A stretch of DNA of 64,000 nucleotides from Prochlorococcus marinus XMU1402 (lineage in GTDB: Bacteria; Cyanobacteriota; Cyanobacteriia; PCC-6307; Cyanobiaceae): the NCBI RefSeq assembly GCF_017696205.1, contig NZ_JAAORD010000002.1, positions 186,001-250,000 on the forward strand. Reading direction: 5' to 3'. A program made the translations under genes and the position numbers. The notes beneath the pieces were generated by a model, which was not told the origin of the DNA, searched no databases, and was given only the letters and a program-made list of their open reading frames with translations. Shown one piece after another: positions 9,062-18,376 of the stretch (positions within the stretch are counted from its first letter, which is position 1; the number at the start of each line of letters is the position of its first letter).

Positions 9062-9562
9062 TCAGTTTATTGATCTCCACTCTTTAACAACAAAGGGTGG
9101 AACAGGCAACTCAGAAAAAACTCCTGACAAAGATAATCTTAATGGTCTATTTTTATCTAAATTTTTAATCAATTTGTCAAGATCGAATTCTGCCGCAGCT
9201 TGTCTTCCATCATTTGCTAATTCCACATTAAGTAATGTTTTATCATCTAAAAGCCACTGTTTTCTACCTGATTCAACACTCAAGTAAGTGGGATGATCAA
9301 TCCTAAGATTTCCTGGATATCCTATTACTCTCAAGATCAATTTATCTTCAAAAAGAGGTGATTTATAAGCTACTAATTGCCAAGTTTCAAAGTCCAAGTC
9401 CCTTAAAAACTCACTGCTAGCATTTATTAATTTCCCATTTATTTCTGTTTCTGCAACTTCTGCAGATACTTTTAATGGGTTAAAAATAAAAAATAGTAGT
9501 AAAAGTAAAGGTAATATTCCTTTTAAAAAAAATTTTTTATTTGATTTTGTAATTTTCTTCAT
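9062..9562 (-). CDS. Exported DUF3122-type cyanobacterial protein
   Basis: A 166-residue protein with a Lys-rich start, a hydrophobic core (about residues 13-29) and an Ala-Glu-Val site after VSA, a good Sec signal peptide. The mature part (FETWQLVAYK, VIGYPGNLRIDHP, WLLDDKTLLN) resembles the DUF3122 family, which is conserved in cyanobacteria and has no assigned function. It overlaps the upstream small gene by 26 bp and is followed by ribD, so the three probably share a transcript. Localisation to periplasm or thylakoid lumen is inferred from the signal peptide only. Confidence 0.75.
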   Translation of the reverse strand: MKKITKSNKKFFLKGILPLLLLLFFIFNPLKVSAEVAETEINGKLINASSEFLRDLDFETWQLVAYKSPLFEDKLILRVIGYPGNLRIDHPTYLSVESGRKQWLLDDKTLLNVELANDGRQAAAEFDLDKLIKNLDKNRPLRLSLSGVFSELPVPPFVVKEWRSIN

Positions 9563-9788
9563 TTTCAGAATCCATCAGGGCATCAAGAGTTACAGCTGTT
9601 CTTACAATAGCTTGATATCTTTTGATTATTTTACGATTTTTTTTTATAACTCGAGATAAATTCAAAGTGTCTTTTTCAGAATAGCTAGAGGTTAAATCGC
9701 TAGAATCTTCTTCAATAAACTCAAATTCACTATCTTTATTAATTAGAGTTAACAATAAATCATGTAATCTCTTTCTCCTTTCAGACAA
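9537..9788 (-). CDS. Conserved hypothetical protein, 83 aa
   Basis: An 83-residue soluble protein, basic at the N-terminus (RRKRLHDLLLTL), acidic in the middle (EFIEEDSSDL) and with a basic helix (KKNRKIIKRYQAIVRTAV) later. No domain recognised. The start is TTG at 9786-9788. Its 3' end overlaps the start of the DUF3122 gene by 26 bp, which argues for joint transcription with that gene and ribD. The helix pattern would suit a small nucleic-acid or protein-binding adaptor, but that is a guess. Confidence 0.6.
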   Translation of the reverse strand: MSERRKRLHDLLLTLINKDSEFEFIEEDSSDLTSSYSEKDTLNLSRVIKKNRKIIKRYQAIVRTAVTLDALMDSENEENYKIK

Positions 9789-9871
9789 TTAATTTACTAT
9801 GATAACTCGAATAATAATAAGATAATTCAATAAAACATTCAAATAATTTAGTTCCACTTCATTAAATATTC

Positions 9872-11146
9872 ATGACTGAAGGTAATAGAAAAATTCATAT
9901 AATTGGGATTAACTCTTATAAATTTGAGGATCTATCTTTCAAATTACAAAATCTATTTTTAGAAACAGAACATATTGCAGTTCCAAATTCATATTTTGAA
10001 GAAATTAAATCATGGAGTCAAAATAACTTAGAAAAAAAGAAATCATTTTTTTCGAGCTACAGTAATAACGAACTTGTAAACTGGTTGAGATCTCAAAAAA
10101 ATGATGTAATTTTAATTTCGAGAGGAGATCCACTTTGGTTTGGAATTGGGAGAATATTACTAGAAAATTTTTCAAAAGATGAATTAAGTTTTTACCCTTC
10201 AAATACTTGCATTCAGTTAGCATTTAGTAAGCTAAAGATCCCATGGCAAGATACGGTTAATGTGAGTATTCACGGCAGAGATTCGACTAAGTTAGTTGAG
10301 TCTCTCAAATCAAGGCCTTCAAGTTTGGCGATTATTACAGACTCTAATAACAAAAGTTTAGAAGTAATCAAAAAACATTTATTAGAGTTAAATCTTACTG
10401 ACTTCTATGATTTTTGGCTCTGCGAAGAGATAGGCTTCGACAATGAAAATATACGCAAATTAAATCTTAAAGAGTCATTACCATCTGATATATCAAGTTT
10501 AAACATTGTTGTTCTTACAAAAACAAAAAAAAAATTTTTTAAAAATAATATCCCTCTTTTCGGAATCAATGACAGTATTTTTAAAACTTTTGATGACAGA
10601 CCAAATTTATTAACCAAAAGGGAGATTCGCGTTCAAATATTAGCTGATTTAGAGCTCCCTAAAAATGGTGTCATTTGGGATATAGGAGCAGGTTGTGGAT
10701 CAATTGGTTTAGAGGCAATAAAATTAAGGCCTGATTTAGACTTGTTTTGTATCGATAAAAGGATTGGATCAAAGGCATTAATACTAGAAAACTCGAAAAG
10801 ACTTGGCGTAAAACCAAAATTTATTTTTGAGGAAGACATAATTAAAACCTTGAACACGAGAAATTTAAATTCTTTTGAAAAACCGAATAGATTAGTAATT
10901 GGAGGATGTGATAAGAAGACCAAACTACAAATTATAGATAAACTGGCTCAGAGTATGAGAATTGGAGATATTATCGTTATCCCAATAATTGACGTTCAAA
11001 CTATTAAAGAGTTGAAAGAAGAATTAGAAGATAAAAATTTCAAAACAAATTTAAATTTAATTCAGACCTATAAAAGCTTAAGTATCGCTGAGGGAATGAG
11101 ATTAGAACCAAATAATCCTGTTTTTATATTAAAAGGGAAAAAATAA
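9872..11146 (+). CDS. cobL: Precorrin-6Y C5,15-methyltransferase (decarboxylating), CbiE-CbiT fusion
   Basis: A 424-residue fusion of the two enzymes that methylate C5 and C15 of the corrin ring and decarboxylate it. The N-terminal 210 residues follow the tetrapyrrole methylase fold (SRGDPLWFGIGR near 85, NTCIQLAFSKL near 110). The C-terminal part is a class I SAM methyltransferase with the motif I strand WDIGAGCGSIGLEA near 265. It belongs to cobalamin (in marine cyanobacteria usually pseudocobalamin) synthesis, as does cobD at 58871. The gene stands alone between a divergent hypothetical gene and convergent nadK. Confidence 0.9.
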   Translation: MTEGNRKIHIIGINSYKFEDLSFKLQNLFLETEHIAVPNSYFEEIKSWSQNNLEKKKSFFSSYSNNELVNWLRSQKNDVILISRGDPLWFGIGRILLENFSKDELSFYPSNTCIQLAFSKLKIPWQDTVNVSIHGRDSTKLVESLKSRPSSLAIITDSNNKSLEVIKKHLLELNLTDFYDFWLCEEIGFDNENIRKLNLKESLPSDISSLNIVVLTKTKKKFFKNNIPLFGINDSIFKTFDDRPNLLTKREIRVQILADLELPKNGVIWDIGAGCGSIGLEAIKLRPDLDLFCIDKRIGSKALILENSKRLGVKPKFIFEEDIIKTLNTRNLNSFEKPNRLVIGGCDKKTKLQIIDKLAQSMRIGDIIVIPIIDVQTIKELKEELEDKNFKTNLNLIQTYKSLSIAEGMRLEPNNPVFILKGKK

Positions 11147-11159
11147 ATTTAAGTAATTG

Positions 11160-12068
11160 TTATTTGTCTGGTTTAGCCACATGGGGCAATCCCCAACCTA
11201 GTTTATTTCTTAAAACTTGGAAAAATTCATGATCTTCAAGTCTTATAAACTTCACCGAGTGTTTACTTTTTCTTATTAAAACCCTATCTTCAGGCCAAAC
11301 ATAACAACCAGCATTCCCATCAACAACCATTACTAATCTTTCAGGAGTAGCAGGGAAAACAGTTACTGGTTCTGAATCATTAAAAACAAGTGCCCTTGAT
11401 GCCAACGAGTGTGGAGCAATTGGAGTTAATTGTACTACTGGACAATCAGGTGTAATAACTGGTCCTCCAGCACTCAGAGAATATGCAGTAGAACCAGTTG
11501 GAGTAGATAAAATTACTCCATCAGCCGAAATATCAACAGGAGCATGTCGCCCTATAGAAATCTCAAAGTGACACATACTTGTTAAAGGTTCTCTATGAAG
11601 AGCCATCTCATTAAGGCAAAGAGACTCCCATCTTCTCTGATCATTTCTCATTACACTAACTATAAAGCAAGTTCTTTCTTCAATATCCCAATTTCCAGCA
11701 ATTATTTTATCTATAGCTTCATCTAAGTTAGATAAATAAGCTTCCGCAAGAAATCCTAAATGACCTGTATTTATTGTAAGAATTGGAATTTTAGCAGGAG
11801 CCGTTTGCCTTGCAGCAGAAAGCACCGTCCCATCTCCGCCAAGAACAATTGCAAATTCCATTGATGAATCAAACCCCTCAGGAACACAATTCGTATATCC
11901 CAAAGGACGAACATGTTGATCAGGATTTGCGAAACCAACCATCCCTCCAGAGCTGCTAACTCTCACAACTTCAAAATTAGATTTTTCCAATTTTTTTTGA
12001 ACAGAAGTTGCAGTTTGAACAGCTAGTTCCTTTCCATCATTAACGATTAGTCCTGCTTTACGTACCAA
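11160..12068 (-). CDS. nadK: NAD+ kinase
   Basis: The 302-residue protein carries the NAD kinase GGDGTVL motif (residues 77-83) and the substrate-binding HLGFLAE and [21 protein letters not shown] signatures further on, so it phosphorylates NAD+ to NADP+. The start is TTG at 12066-12068; no ATG fits. Cyanobacteria usually have two NAD kinases; only this one is in the window. It lies downstream of pheS on the same strand and converges on cobL with a 13-bp gap. Catalytic residues are intact. Confidence 0.93.
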   Translation of the reverse strand: MVRKAGLIVNDGKELAVQTATSVQKKLEKSNFEVVRVSSSGGMVGFANPDQHVRPLGYTNCVPEGFDSSMEFAIVLGGDGTVLSAARQTAPAKIPILTINTGHLGFLAEAYLSNLDEAIDKIIAGNWDIEERTCFIVSVMRNDQRRWESLCLNEMALHREPLTSMCHFEISIGRHAPVDISADGVILSTPTGSTAYSLSAGGPVITPDCPVVQLTPIAPHSLASRALVFNDSEPVTVFPATPERLVMVVDGNAGCYVWPEDRVLIRKSKHSVKFIRLEDHEFFQVLRNKLGWGLPHVAKPDK

Positions 12069-12138
12069 TCAAAAAATTAAAACTAGGACTATCTTAAACT
12101 AATTTGTTGGACAATCCTAATTTAAGAATTAAATACTA

Positions 12139-13146
12139 TTAGAACTGTTCTAAGAATCTAATATCATTTGTATAAAATTTTCTGATATCGTCGATCTGAT
12201 GTCTCACCATACAAAATCTCTCAACTCCTAATCCTGCTGCAAAACCAGTCCACTTCTCAGAATCTATTCCTAATTTTTCTAACACCTTTGGATCTACCAT
12301 TCCGCAGCCCATTACTTCTAACCATTTACCTTTCCACTGGACGTCTACTTCTGCTGAAGGTTCAGTAAATGGGAAATAACTAGCTCTAAATCTTACAGGA
12401 ATATCTCCAAAAAAGGTCTTTAAAAATGTTAGGACTGTTCCTCTTAAATGACTAAAGTTAATGTCTTGATCGATACATAAAACCTCAACCTGATTAAATA
12501 CTGGTGAATGAGTAGCATCTACTGCATCTCTTCTGTATACTCTCCCGGGAGCAATAATTCTTACTGGAGGAGGATTTTTCTCTAAGTATCTTATCTGAAC
12601 AGGAGAAGTATGAGTCCTTAAAAGTCGATTTTCATCTAAGTAGAAAGTATCCTGCATATCTCTGGCGGGATGATTTTTGGGTATATTGAGAGACTCAAAA
12701 TTATAAAAATCAGTTTCTATTTCAGGGCCACTTTCAACTGAGTATCCTAAACCACAAAAAATATCTATTATTTCGTCTTGAGTTGAAATCAAAGGGTGTT
12801 TATTCCCGGGAGGTGTTCCAATTGAAGGGATAGTTACATCAATTTTTTCTTTTTTAATCTTTTTATTTAGGGCTTCGCTGTCTAGTTTATTTTTTCTTTC
12901 AGTTATTAGTTCTTGCAAATTTATCTTTATTAAATTTGCCTTCTGACCAATAATTGGTCTATCGGTTGCAGATAATTGACCCATTGTTTTTAAGATAATT
13001 GATAAATCACCTTTTTTCCCTAGCAAGGAAACTCTCAACTGATCCAGTTCTTCATGAGTATTAGAATTATCTATATTATTTTTTGCTGTTAGAGAAAGAT
13101 TATTTAGTTTTTCCTCAATTTGACTTAATGATTCAATTTGACTCAC
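12139..13146 (-). CDS. pheS: Phenylalanine-tRNA ligase alpha subunit
   Basis: A 335-residue class II aminoacyl-tRNA synthetase subunit. An N-terminal coiled coil (about 1-85) is followed by the catalytic core: motif 2 as [17 protein letters not shown], the Phe pocket region [12 protein letters not shown], and motif 3 as [12 protein letters not shown] near the C-terminus. It works with PheT, which is not in this window. Start is GTG at 13144-13146. It is divergent from surE, with 68 bp between the two starts that must hold both promoters. Confidence 0.96.
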   Translation of the reverse strand: MSQIESLSQIEEKLNNLSLTAKNNIDNSNTHEELDQLRVSLLGKKGDLSIILKTMGQLSATDRPIIGQKANLIKINLQELITERKNKLDSEALNKKIKKEKIDVTIPSIGTPPGNKHPLISTQDEIIDIFCGLGYSVESGPEIETDFYNFESLNIPKNHPARDMQDTFYLDENRLLRTHTSPVQIRYLEKNPPPVRIIAPGRVYRRDAVDATHSPVFNQVEVLCIDQDINFSHLRGTVLTFLKTFFGDIPVRFRASYFPFTEPSAEVDVQWKGKWLEVMGCGMVDPKVLEKLGIDSEKWTGFAAGLGVERFCMVRHQIDDIRKFYTNDIRFLEQF

Positions 13147-13214
13147 TGATATAGTAAAAATAAGTATTGCTTTATCTTACTTAAATATTGTCCATAAATA
13201 AAATGTATTGATTA

Positions 13215-14024
13215 ATGAAACCGTTAAATATATTAATTAGCAATGATGATGGTGTTTTCGCAGCCGGGATAAGAGCTTTAGCAAAATCAGCTCAACAAAG
13301 AGGTCATAAGGTAAAAGTAGTATGTCCTGACCAAGAAAGATCAGCTACTGGTCATGGTCTTACCTTACAATCACCATTAAGAGTGGAAAAAGCGGACGAA
13401 TTATTTGGAGAAGGAATTGAAGCTTGGGGATGTTCAGGTACACCTGCTGATTGTGTCAAATTAGCACTATCTGAACTCTTGAATCATAAACCTGATCTGG
13501 TCTTATCTGGAATAAATCACGGGCCCAATTTAGGGACAGATATTTTTTGTTCAGGCACAGTTGCTGCAGCTATGGAAGGCACTTTAGAAAATGTTCCCTC
13601 CATGGCAATAAGTGTTGCTAGTTTTAAATGGAAGAATTTTGAATTTGCTGGAGAAATTGCAATGAATATTGCCGAACAAGCAATTAACGATAGTTGGCCA
13701 GCTTCACTTTTATTAAATTTGAATATCCCCCCCTGCGAAAAAAACAAAATAAAAGAATTGTCTTGGACAAGATTATCGGTAAGAAAATATAAAAATCAAT
13801 TTTCCAAAAGGGAAGATCCAAGGGGTGACGATTATTATTGGTTAGCAGGTGAGGTTGTTTTAGATCTTAAATCAAAAGGTTATGGTCCAAAAAACTGGCC
13901 CAGCGATGTATCTCAAATACAAGAAAATAAAATATCCCTTACACCTGTAGAACCAGATTTATTTTGGAGAGGTAATTTAGACAACTTACCTAAAATTAAT
14001 AATTCATTTGTAAATCCTTCTTAA
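13215..14024 (+). CDS. surE: 5'/3'-nucleotidase SurE
   Basis: The 269-residue protein has the SurE metal site SNDDGVFA (residues 9-16; Asp11 and Asp12), the GHGLTL loop and the [12 protein letters not shown] signature, so it is a metal-dependent survival-protein nucleotidase that removes phosphate from nucleoside monophosphates. The ATG at 13215 is followed directly by the motif-bearing strand. Its 3' end overlaps the convergent DUF3611 gene by 21 bp, an example of the extreme packing here. Confidence 0.93.
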   Translation: MKPLNILISNDDGVFAAGIRALAKSAQQRGHKVKVVCPDQERSATGHGLTLQSPLRVEKADELFGEGIEAWGCSGTPADCVKLALSELLNHKPDLVLSGINHGPNLGTDIFCSGTVAAAMEGTLENVPSMAISVASFKWKNFEFAGEIAMNIAEQAINDSWPASLLLNLNIPPCEKNKIKELSWTRLSVRKYKNQFSKREDPRGDDYYWLAGEVVLDLKSKGYGPKNWPSDVSQIQENKISLTPVEPDLFWRGNLDNLPKINNSFVNPS

Positions 14025-14537
14025 AAGCCATAAAGAAAAGCAAAGTCCAAAAAAATGAGCAGCAATAACTTGAGTGTTACTAAGAACTGATAATATTTCA
14101 AGACCAGTAATTGGGATATCAGATGTCGCTGTTATCAATTGTCCAGTTGTTTGAGAGGATGCTTGTATAAATAAGGCTCCCATAAGAGCTTGATATCCAA
14201 TTAATCCAAACAAAATTCCAAATAAATCAACTATTAGTCCTCGTTTTATCAATTTACTGGTTTGTCCTCTTGAGGGTCTTGCATTACTTGCGATTGCTCT
14301 TCCTGTTCTAACTATTAACCAACCTTGCCAAAGACTAAAAAGTAGTAAAATCAGGGATATTGTTGTAAGTGATAGACCAGGCGCCAAGCCAAGCTGTCCT
14401 TCGCTGTTATTTACAACATTTGAAAAAAGCAAAACAGCTGCAACAACAACACCTAGAATGGACTGAACCCAAAAGCGTATCCATCCAATGCGCCGCATTC
14501 CAAATGAAAGGGACTGAAAATCAATTTTGTCAGACAT
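14004..14537 (-). CDS. DUF3611 family membrane protein
   Basis: A 177-residue protein with four predicted membrane segments (roughly 22-42, 56-76, 100-125 and 155-173). [12 protein letters not shown] at the start and [15 protein letters not shown] in the second loop are typical of DUF3611, a family found in cyanobacteria and plastid-bearing eukaryotes with no established biochemical role. It is convergent with surE, with a 21-bp overlap, and divergent from ribF. Function unknown. Confidence 0.75.
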   Translation of the reverse strand: MSDKIDFQSLSFGMRRIGWIRFWVQSILGVVVAAVLLFSNVVNNSEGQLGLAPGLSLTTISLILLLFSLWQGWLIVRTGRAIASNARPSRGQTSKLIKRGLIVDLFGILFGLIGYQALMGALFIQASSQTTGQLITATSDIPITGLEILSVLSNTQVIAAHFFGLCFSLWLLRRIYK

Positions 14538-14605
14538 TCATTTGATTGAATAAACTGTAACCAATCCAAATTTGCCACTAAAATCATAAAATTGCACGTA
14601 ATCTT

Positions 14606-15529
14606 TTGATCTCTTTAATATCGCCATCTGAAGTTAAAACTCCTACCTCAATAGCTATTGGAAGTTTTGATGGCCTTCATGCTGGCCACAGACAGTTAAT
14701 AAAAAGTGTAGTTGAAGAAAATCAATATACTCCAACGATTGCAAGCTTCTGGCCTCACCCCAGAGAAGTTCTTTATAAAGAGACTCGTCTTAGACTTGAT
14801 CTTCCTAATGAAAAACTTTCTATTCTTGAAGATTTGGGGATTGAACAATTAGTTCTGATTCCTTTTGATATGGAACTATCCAAATTAAGTGCAGAAAGAT
14901 TCGTAAGAGATATTTTGATAAATCAATTACAGGCAAAAAACATTTCTGTAGGTGCTAATTTTAAATTTGGTTTCAGAAGAAGTGGAGACATAAATACAAT
15001 AAAAAATATGATTAAGGATACGGATATTAAACTAAAAATTACTCCAATTTTAGAAGACAAGGAAGGTAGAATCAGCAGCAGCAGAATAAGAGATCTATTA
15101 GAGAAAAGTGATCTGAAAAATGCTTTCAAAATTCTTAATAGGCCTTATAGTTTTAATGGAAGGGTTGTTAAAGGTAAAGGAATTGGAAAAAGTATAGGAT
15201 GGCCTACCGCAAATCTTGAAATAGATGGAAGAAAATTTTTACCTGGAGAAGGAGTTTACGCATCTTGGACAACCATAGAAAATTCCAACCAAAAAATTGA
15301 ATCTGTTATGAATCTTGGCTCTCAACCAACAATAAATCCTTTATTGCCATCTGCAGTTGAAGTTCATTTAATAAATAAAGATATCGATCTATATGGTTTA
15401 AATCTATCTGTAGAACCTGTTGAAAAACTAAGATCTCAAATCAAGTTTAATAATATAGATCAACTTTCTAATCAAATTAAAAAAGATAGAGATAATGCTC
15501 TAAAAATTTTTAAAAACTATAAAAAATAA
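14606..15529 (+). CDS. ribF: Bifunctional riboflavin kinase / FAD synthetase
   Basis: The 307-residue protein converts riboflavin to FMN and then FAD. The N-terminal nucleotidyltransferase has GSFDGLHAGHRQL (residues 19-31), and a SSSRIR element ends that domain. The C-terminal flavokinase has RPYSFNGRVVKGKGIG with GWPTANL. No ATG fits: upstream of the TTG at 14606 the frame is closed by TAA at 14579, so TTG is the best start. It heads a compact thiE-thiS string on the same strand (7 bp to thiE), linking flavin and thiamine cofactor synthesis in a probable operon. Confidence 0.94.
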   Translation: MISLISPSEVKTPTSIAIGSFDGLHAGHRQLIKSVVEENQYTPTIASFWPHPREVLYKETRLRLDLPNEKLSILEDLGIEQLVLIPFDMELSKLSAERFVRDILINQLQAKNISVGANFKFGFRRSGDINTIKNMIKDTDIKLKITPILEDKEGRISSSRIRDLLEKSDLKNAFKILNRPYSFNGRVVKGKGIGKSIGWPTANLEIDGRKFLPGEGVYASWTTIENSNQKIESVMNLGSQPTINPLLPSAVEVHLINKDIDLYGLNLSVEPVEKLRSQIKFNNIDQLSNQIKKDRDNALKIFKNYKK

Positions 15530-15536
15530 ATTACAA

Positions 15537-16592
15537 ATGCTGAATTCCAATACTAAAGACTCTGAGGATTTAAGAATTTATCAAATTATTGACGCTAATC
15601 TAGATAGAGCTAGAGAAGGACTAAGAGTATTAGAGGATTGGGCTAGATTTGGTCTGGGCAAAAAAAAATATGTTGAAAAGATTAAAAATTTTAGACAAAT
15701 TTTAGGAAAAAATCATTTAGAAGTTTATAAACAATCTAGAAATCACATTGAAGACCAATGTAAAGGATTGACTCATCAAGAGCAAATCAACAGAAAAACG
15801 TCTGAGCAAATTATAAGTTCTAACTCAGCCCGAGTTCAAGAAGCATTACGAGTCATAGAAGAATTCTCGAGGCTACAGAATCATGAACTTTCAAAAATCG
15901 CTTCCGAAATTAGATATGAAATTTATACTATTGAAATTAACTTATTAAGTTACAGCAAGTTTAAGAAGTCGGAGGAAATATTAAAAGAGAATGACTTATA
16001 TGTAATCACAGATCAAAAGGATAATTTATTAGAAATAATAGAAGAGATTTTAATTGCAGGAGTAAGAATTATTCAACATAGATTTAAAACGGGAACTGAT
16101 CAAGATCATCTTCAAGAAGCAATTCAGATTAAAAATCTATGTAAAAGATATAATTCTTTATTTATCGTTAACGATAGACTTGATATAGCTTTAGCATCAA
16201 ATGCTGATGGCATTCATCTTGGACAAGAAGATCTAGACTTGAAAACCGCAAGAAAACTATTAGGATATTCAAAAATTATTGGAATAAGTGCAAATAATGC
16301 AATTGATATTTCAAATGCTCTTAAGGAAGGTTGTGATTATTTAGGGATAGGGCCAGTATTTGAAACTAAAACAAAAAAGAATAAAAAACCTTTAGGTATT
16401 GAAAATATCAAAACATTAACAAAGGATTTAAATATTCCTTGGTTTGCTATTGGAGGAGTTACAACGAATAATATTTCGTATTTAAAAAGAAATGGTTTTA
16501 AAAAAGTTGCCTTAGTTTCGCAACTAATGAATTCTGAAGATCCAAAAGAAGACGCTATTATGATTTTAAAAGAGTTGTCTTATGAAAATTAG
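15537..16592 (+). CDS. thiE: Thiamine-phosphate synthase with N-terminal extension
   Basis: At 351 residues this is much longer than the usual 210-220 residue ThiE. The C-terminal part (from about residue 150: LYVITDQ, FIVNDRLDIALASNADGIHLGQEDL, GIGPVFETKTKK, AIGGV) is the standard TIM barrel that couples HMP-PP and thiazole phosphate. The first 130 residues (IYQIIDANLDRAREGLRVLEDWARF and a second RVQEALRVIEEFSRL) form a helical domain that cyanobacterial ThiE proteins share; its role is not known to me. The barrel has QHRFK where many enzymes have QLREK. The last 11 bp overlap thiS. Confidence 0.92.
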   Translation: MLNSNTKDSEDLRIYQIIDANLDRAREGLRVLEDWARFGLGKKKYVEKIKNFRQILGKNHLEVYKQSRNHIEDQCKGLTHQEQINRKTSEQIISSNSARVQEALRVIEEFSRLQNHELSKIASEIRYEIYTIEINLLSYSKFKKSEEILKENDLYVITDQKDNLLEIIEEILIAGVRIIQHRFKTGTDQDHLQEAIQIKNLCKRYNSLFIVNDRLDIALASNADGIHLGQEDLDLKTARKLLGYSKIIGISANNAIDISNALKEGCDYLGIGPVFETKTKKNKKPLGIENIKTLTKDLNIPWFAIGGVTTNNISYLKRNGFKKVALVSQLMNSEDPKEDAIMILKELSYEN

Positions 16593-16791
16593 GGTAAATG
16601 GAGAGGAAAAAAAAATAGACCTTGATCAAGAAAATGCTCCATTATCTATAGTGTTAAATTCCATGGGATATAAACCCAACACAATTGTTGTAGAGTTAAA
16701 TAATTTAATTATTAATTCTTTAAAATGGGAAAAAGTGAAACTTAAAGATGGAGATAATTTGGAAATAGTTTCAATAGTTGGAGGTGGTTAA
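16582..16791 (+). CDS. thiS: Sulfur carrier protein ThiS
   Basis: A 69-residue ubiquitin-like protein ending in Val-Gly-Gly-Gly, the C-terminus that is adenylated and thiocarboxylated to donate sulfur to the thiamine thiazole ring. The N-terminal KIRVNGEEKKID and the LKDGDNLEIV hairpin fit the family. Its ATG lies inside the last codons of thiE (11-bp overlap), so the two are translationally linked. The extra terminal Gly compared with the usual Gly-Gly end is worth noting but occurs within family variation as far as I know. Confidence 0.9.
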   Translation: MKIRVNGEEKKIDLDQENAPLSIVLNSMGYKPNTIVVELNNLIINSLKWEKVKLKDGDNLEIVSIVGGG

Positions 16792-16800
16792 AAAGATAAA

Positions 16801-16838
16801 AACTTAAATTATTAAGAATCTTCATAATTTTTTAAGTT
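16801..16838 (+). terminator. AT-only hairpin after thiS, possible weak terminator
   Basis: AACTTAAATTAT (16801-16812) can pair with ATAATTT and TTTAAGTT (16824-16838) around an 11-nt loop, with a bulge of three T. It lies 10 bp after the thiS stop and is followed by no clear T run, so it may end the ribF-thiE-thiS transcript or merely reflect AT richness. Confidence 0.25.
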
Positions 16839-16904
16839 TAAGCTTGAAACAATAACCAAATTTTTTCTGTTTTCGTTTTATATTTTTATTACTTATTTAA
16901 ACCA

Positions 16905-17072
16905 ATGAAAGAAAAAACTGATAATAACTCCAGGTCATTAAAATGGGAGCAAAATGGTGAGTTAGCCCATAAAGATTTAACGGAGCTAATTGAAAGATTA
17001 AAAAATGTAGAAAGTGAGCATACCTCCTCTGAGCTATCTCGATTAGGTACAAAATCAAACATAAAAGATTAA
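16905..17072 (+). CDS. Small hypothetical protein, 55 aa
   Basis: A 55-codon ATG frame in the thiS-larB gap. The peptide is hydrophilic and begins MKEKTDNNSRSLKWEQNGEL, followed by a likely helix DLTELIERLKNVESEH. The amino acid balance and helical periodicity look like coding sequence rather than AT-rich spacer, and small proteins of this type are frequent in Prochlorococcus. No family recognised. Confidence 0.5.
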   Translation: MKEKTDNNSRSLKWEQNGELAHKDLTELIERLKNVESEHTSSELSRLGTKSNIKD

Positions 17073-17140
17073 ATTTGTTACTTAGATCTTGTTTTTATAA
17101 AAATTTGTACCAAATTAAAATTACTGAATATAAAAAATAA

Positions 17141-17272
17141 ATGCCGAAAAGATTTCCCGAGTGGGTAAACACAGAGGTGGTAATTAAAGCAATCAAAATG
17201 AGAGACGAAGGAATGCTTTCAAAACAACTCAATTTATGGATAGAAAACCTATTAGAAATTGAAAAAAAGTAA
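17141..17272 (+). CDS. Small hypothetical protein, 43 aa
   Basis: A 43-codon ATG frame ending 4 bp before the convergent larB stop. The peptide starts MPKRFPEWVNTEVVIKAIKM and ends in an amphipathic helix LNLWIENLLEIEKK. It lacks membrane segments. The Trp-containing, evenly mixed composition suggests a real short gene; it follows the 55-aa ORF on the same strand. Function unknown. Confidence 0.45.
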   Translation: MPKRFPEWVNTEVVIKAIKMRDEGMLSKQLNLWIENLLEIEKK

Positions 17273-17276
17273 GTTT

Positions 17277-17933
17277 TTAGGAAAAAGTATTAATAATTCT
17301 TAGAGCTGCCATTGCTGCTCCGTAACCATTATCTATATTCATCACTGTAATACCTGGAGAACAACTAGATAACATACTAAATAAAGCACTTTCTCCATTT
17401 CTGCTAACTCCATATCCTACAGATACAGGTACTGCGATTATCGGTTGAGCTAACAATCCACCAACTACAGTTGCCAAAGCTCCCTCCATTCCAGCACAAA
17501 CTATCAATACATCATATTTATTAATTTCTTCTAACTGACTGATTAATCGATGAAGTCCTGCTACGCCAACATCTATAAAAGATTGGCAATTAACACCATA
17601 AATTTCAAGAGCCAATTTAGCCTCAAGTGTTACTGGCAAATCACTTGAACCTCCTGAAATTAATGCAACTTTTTTACTTGTGTTTAGTTTATTCTGATTT
17701 TCCCCAATAATTAAGCATTTTGCTTCTTCATAGAATCGTGCATCATCATGCAAAGCCAAAAGATCAATAGCTTTTTCATTATTAATCCTAGTAATAAAAA
17801 CAACCTCATTTTTACTTAATACACTTTCCGATAATCTCTTTAATTGGTCGATAGTCTTATCTTGACCCCAAATTGCTTCAATGAGTCCGAGCCTTTCTCT
17901 TCTTTGGAAATCAAACCTGATATCAAAATTCAT
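17277..17933 (-). CDS. larB: LarB / AIR-carboxylase-related protein (pyridinium-3,5-biscarboxylate mononucleotide synthase family)
   Basis: A 218-residue protein with a C-terminal PurE-like domain: ALISGGSSDLPVTLEA, VIVCAGMEGALATVVGGLLAQP and VPVSVGYG. This is the NCAIR-mutase-related family that includes LarB, which carboxylates nicotinate adenine dinucleotide in nickel-pincer cofactor synthesis. LarC, LarE and a lactate racemase are not in the window, so the pathway role is unproven. Its ATG overlaps the TGA of the upstream TIGR03792 gene (ATGA). It is slightly shorter than lactobacillal LarB. Confidence 0.75.
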   Translation of the reverse strand: MNFDIRFDFQRRERLGLIEAIWGQDKTIDQLKRLSESVLSKNEVVFITRINNEKAIDLLALHDDARFYEEAKCLIIGENQNKLNTSKKVALISGGSSDLPVTLEAKLALEIYGVNCQSFIDVGVAGLHRLISQLEEINKYDVLIVCAGMEGALATVVGGLLAQPIIAVPVSVGYGVSRNGESALFSMLSSCSPGITVMNIDNGYGAAMAALRIINTFS

Positions 17934-18376
17934 CCTTGTTTATCTAATTCTCCCTCATAAACTAACTCAAAAGGATTTTCTACTACATTAAGAGCATCTT
18001 TAACATTATCTTCAAATTTTTTTTGAACTAAATATACTTCAGACATTGGTATACTTTTCCATAATTTTTTGCTTTCCCAATTTACTAATATTAAAGCTTC
18101 TTCTTTTTCTTTATCCCAAAACAATTGTCTCCCTAAGAAACCATCTTGAGAAGATAACCATGGCTCCCATACTTCTTTTTCAGCATTCAACCATACTGCT
18201 TTTGCATCAGCAGGGACTTTAAGTCTTAATTCTTCTATCACCATTGCACTTTGATAATTATCCATTGTAAGAGCTTTTAGATTGGGAATATAAGATTGAA
18301 AAGTTAAAACTACTAAGCAAACTAATATTAAACAAAATCGTTGAAATTTTCTTTTCAAATTACAATTAAATATCAT
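17930..18376 (-). CDS. TIGR03792-family cyanobacterial protein with N-terminal signal/anchor
   Basis: A 148-residue protein: a basic N-terminus, a hydrophobic stretch (about residues 12-28) that could be a signal peptide or anchor, and a soluble part with [41 protein letters not shown] and [11 protein letters not shown]. This pattern matches TIGR03792, a family known only from cyanobacteria and reminiscent of ABM-type ferredoxin-like folds. ATG at 18374-18376 is chosen; a TTG three codons upstream is open. It overlaps ispF by 11 bp and larB by 4 bp, so the three genes form one compact unit. Function unknown. Confidence 0.65.
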   Translation of the reverse strand: MIFNCNLKRKFQRFCLILVCLVVLTFQSYIPNLKALTMDNYQSAMVIEELRLKVPADAKAVWLNAEKEVWEPWLSSQDGFLGRQLFWDKEKEEALILVNWESKKLWKSIPMSEVYLVQKKFEDNVKDALNVVENPFELVYEGELDKQG

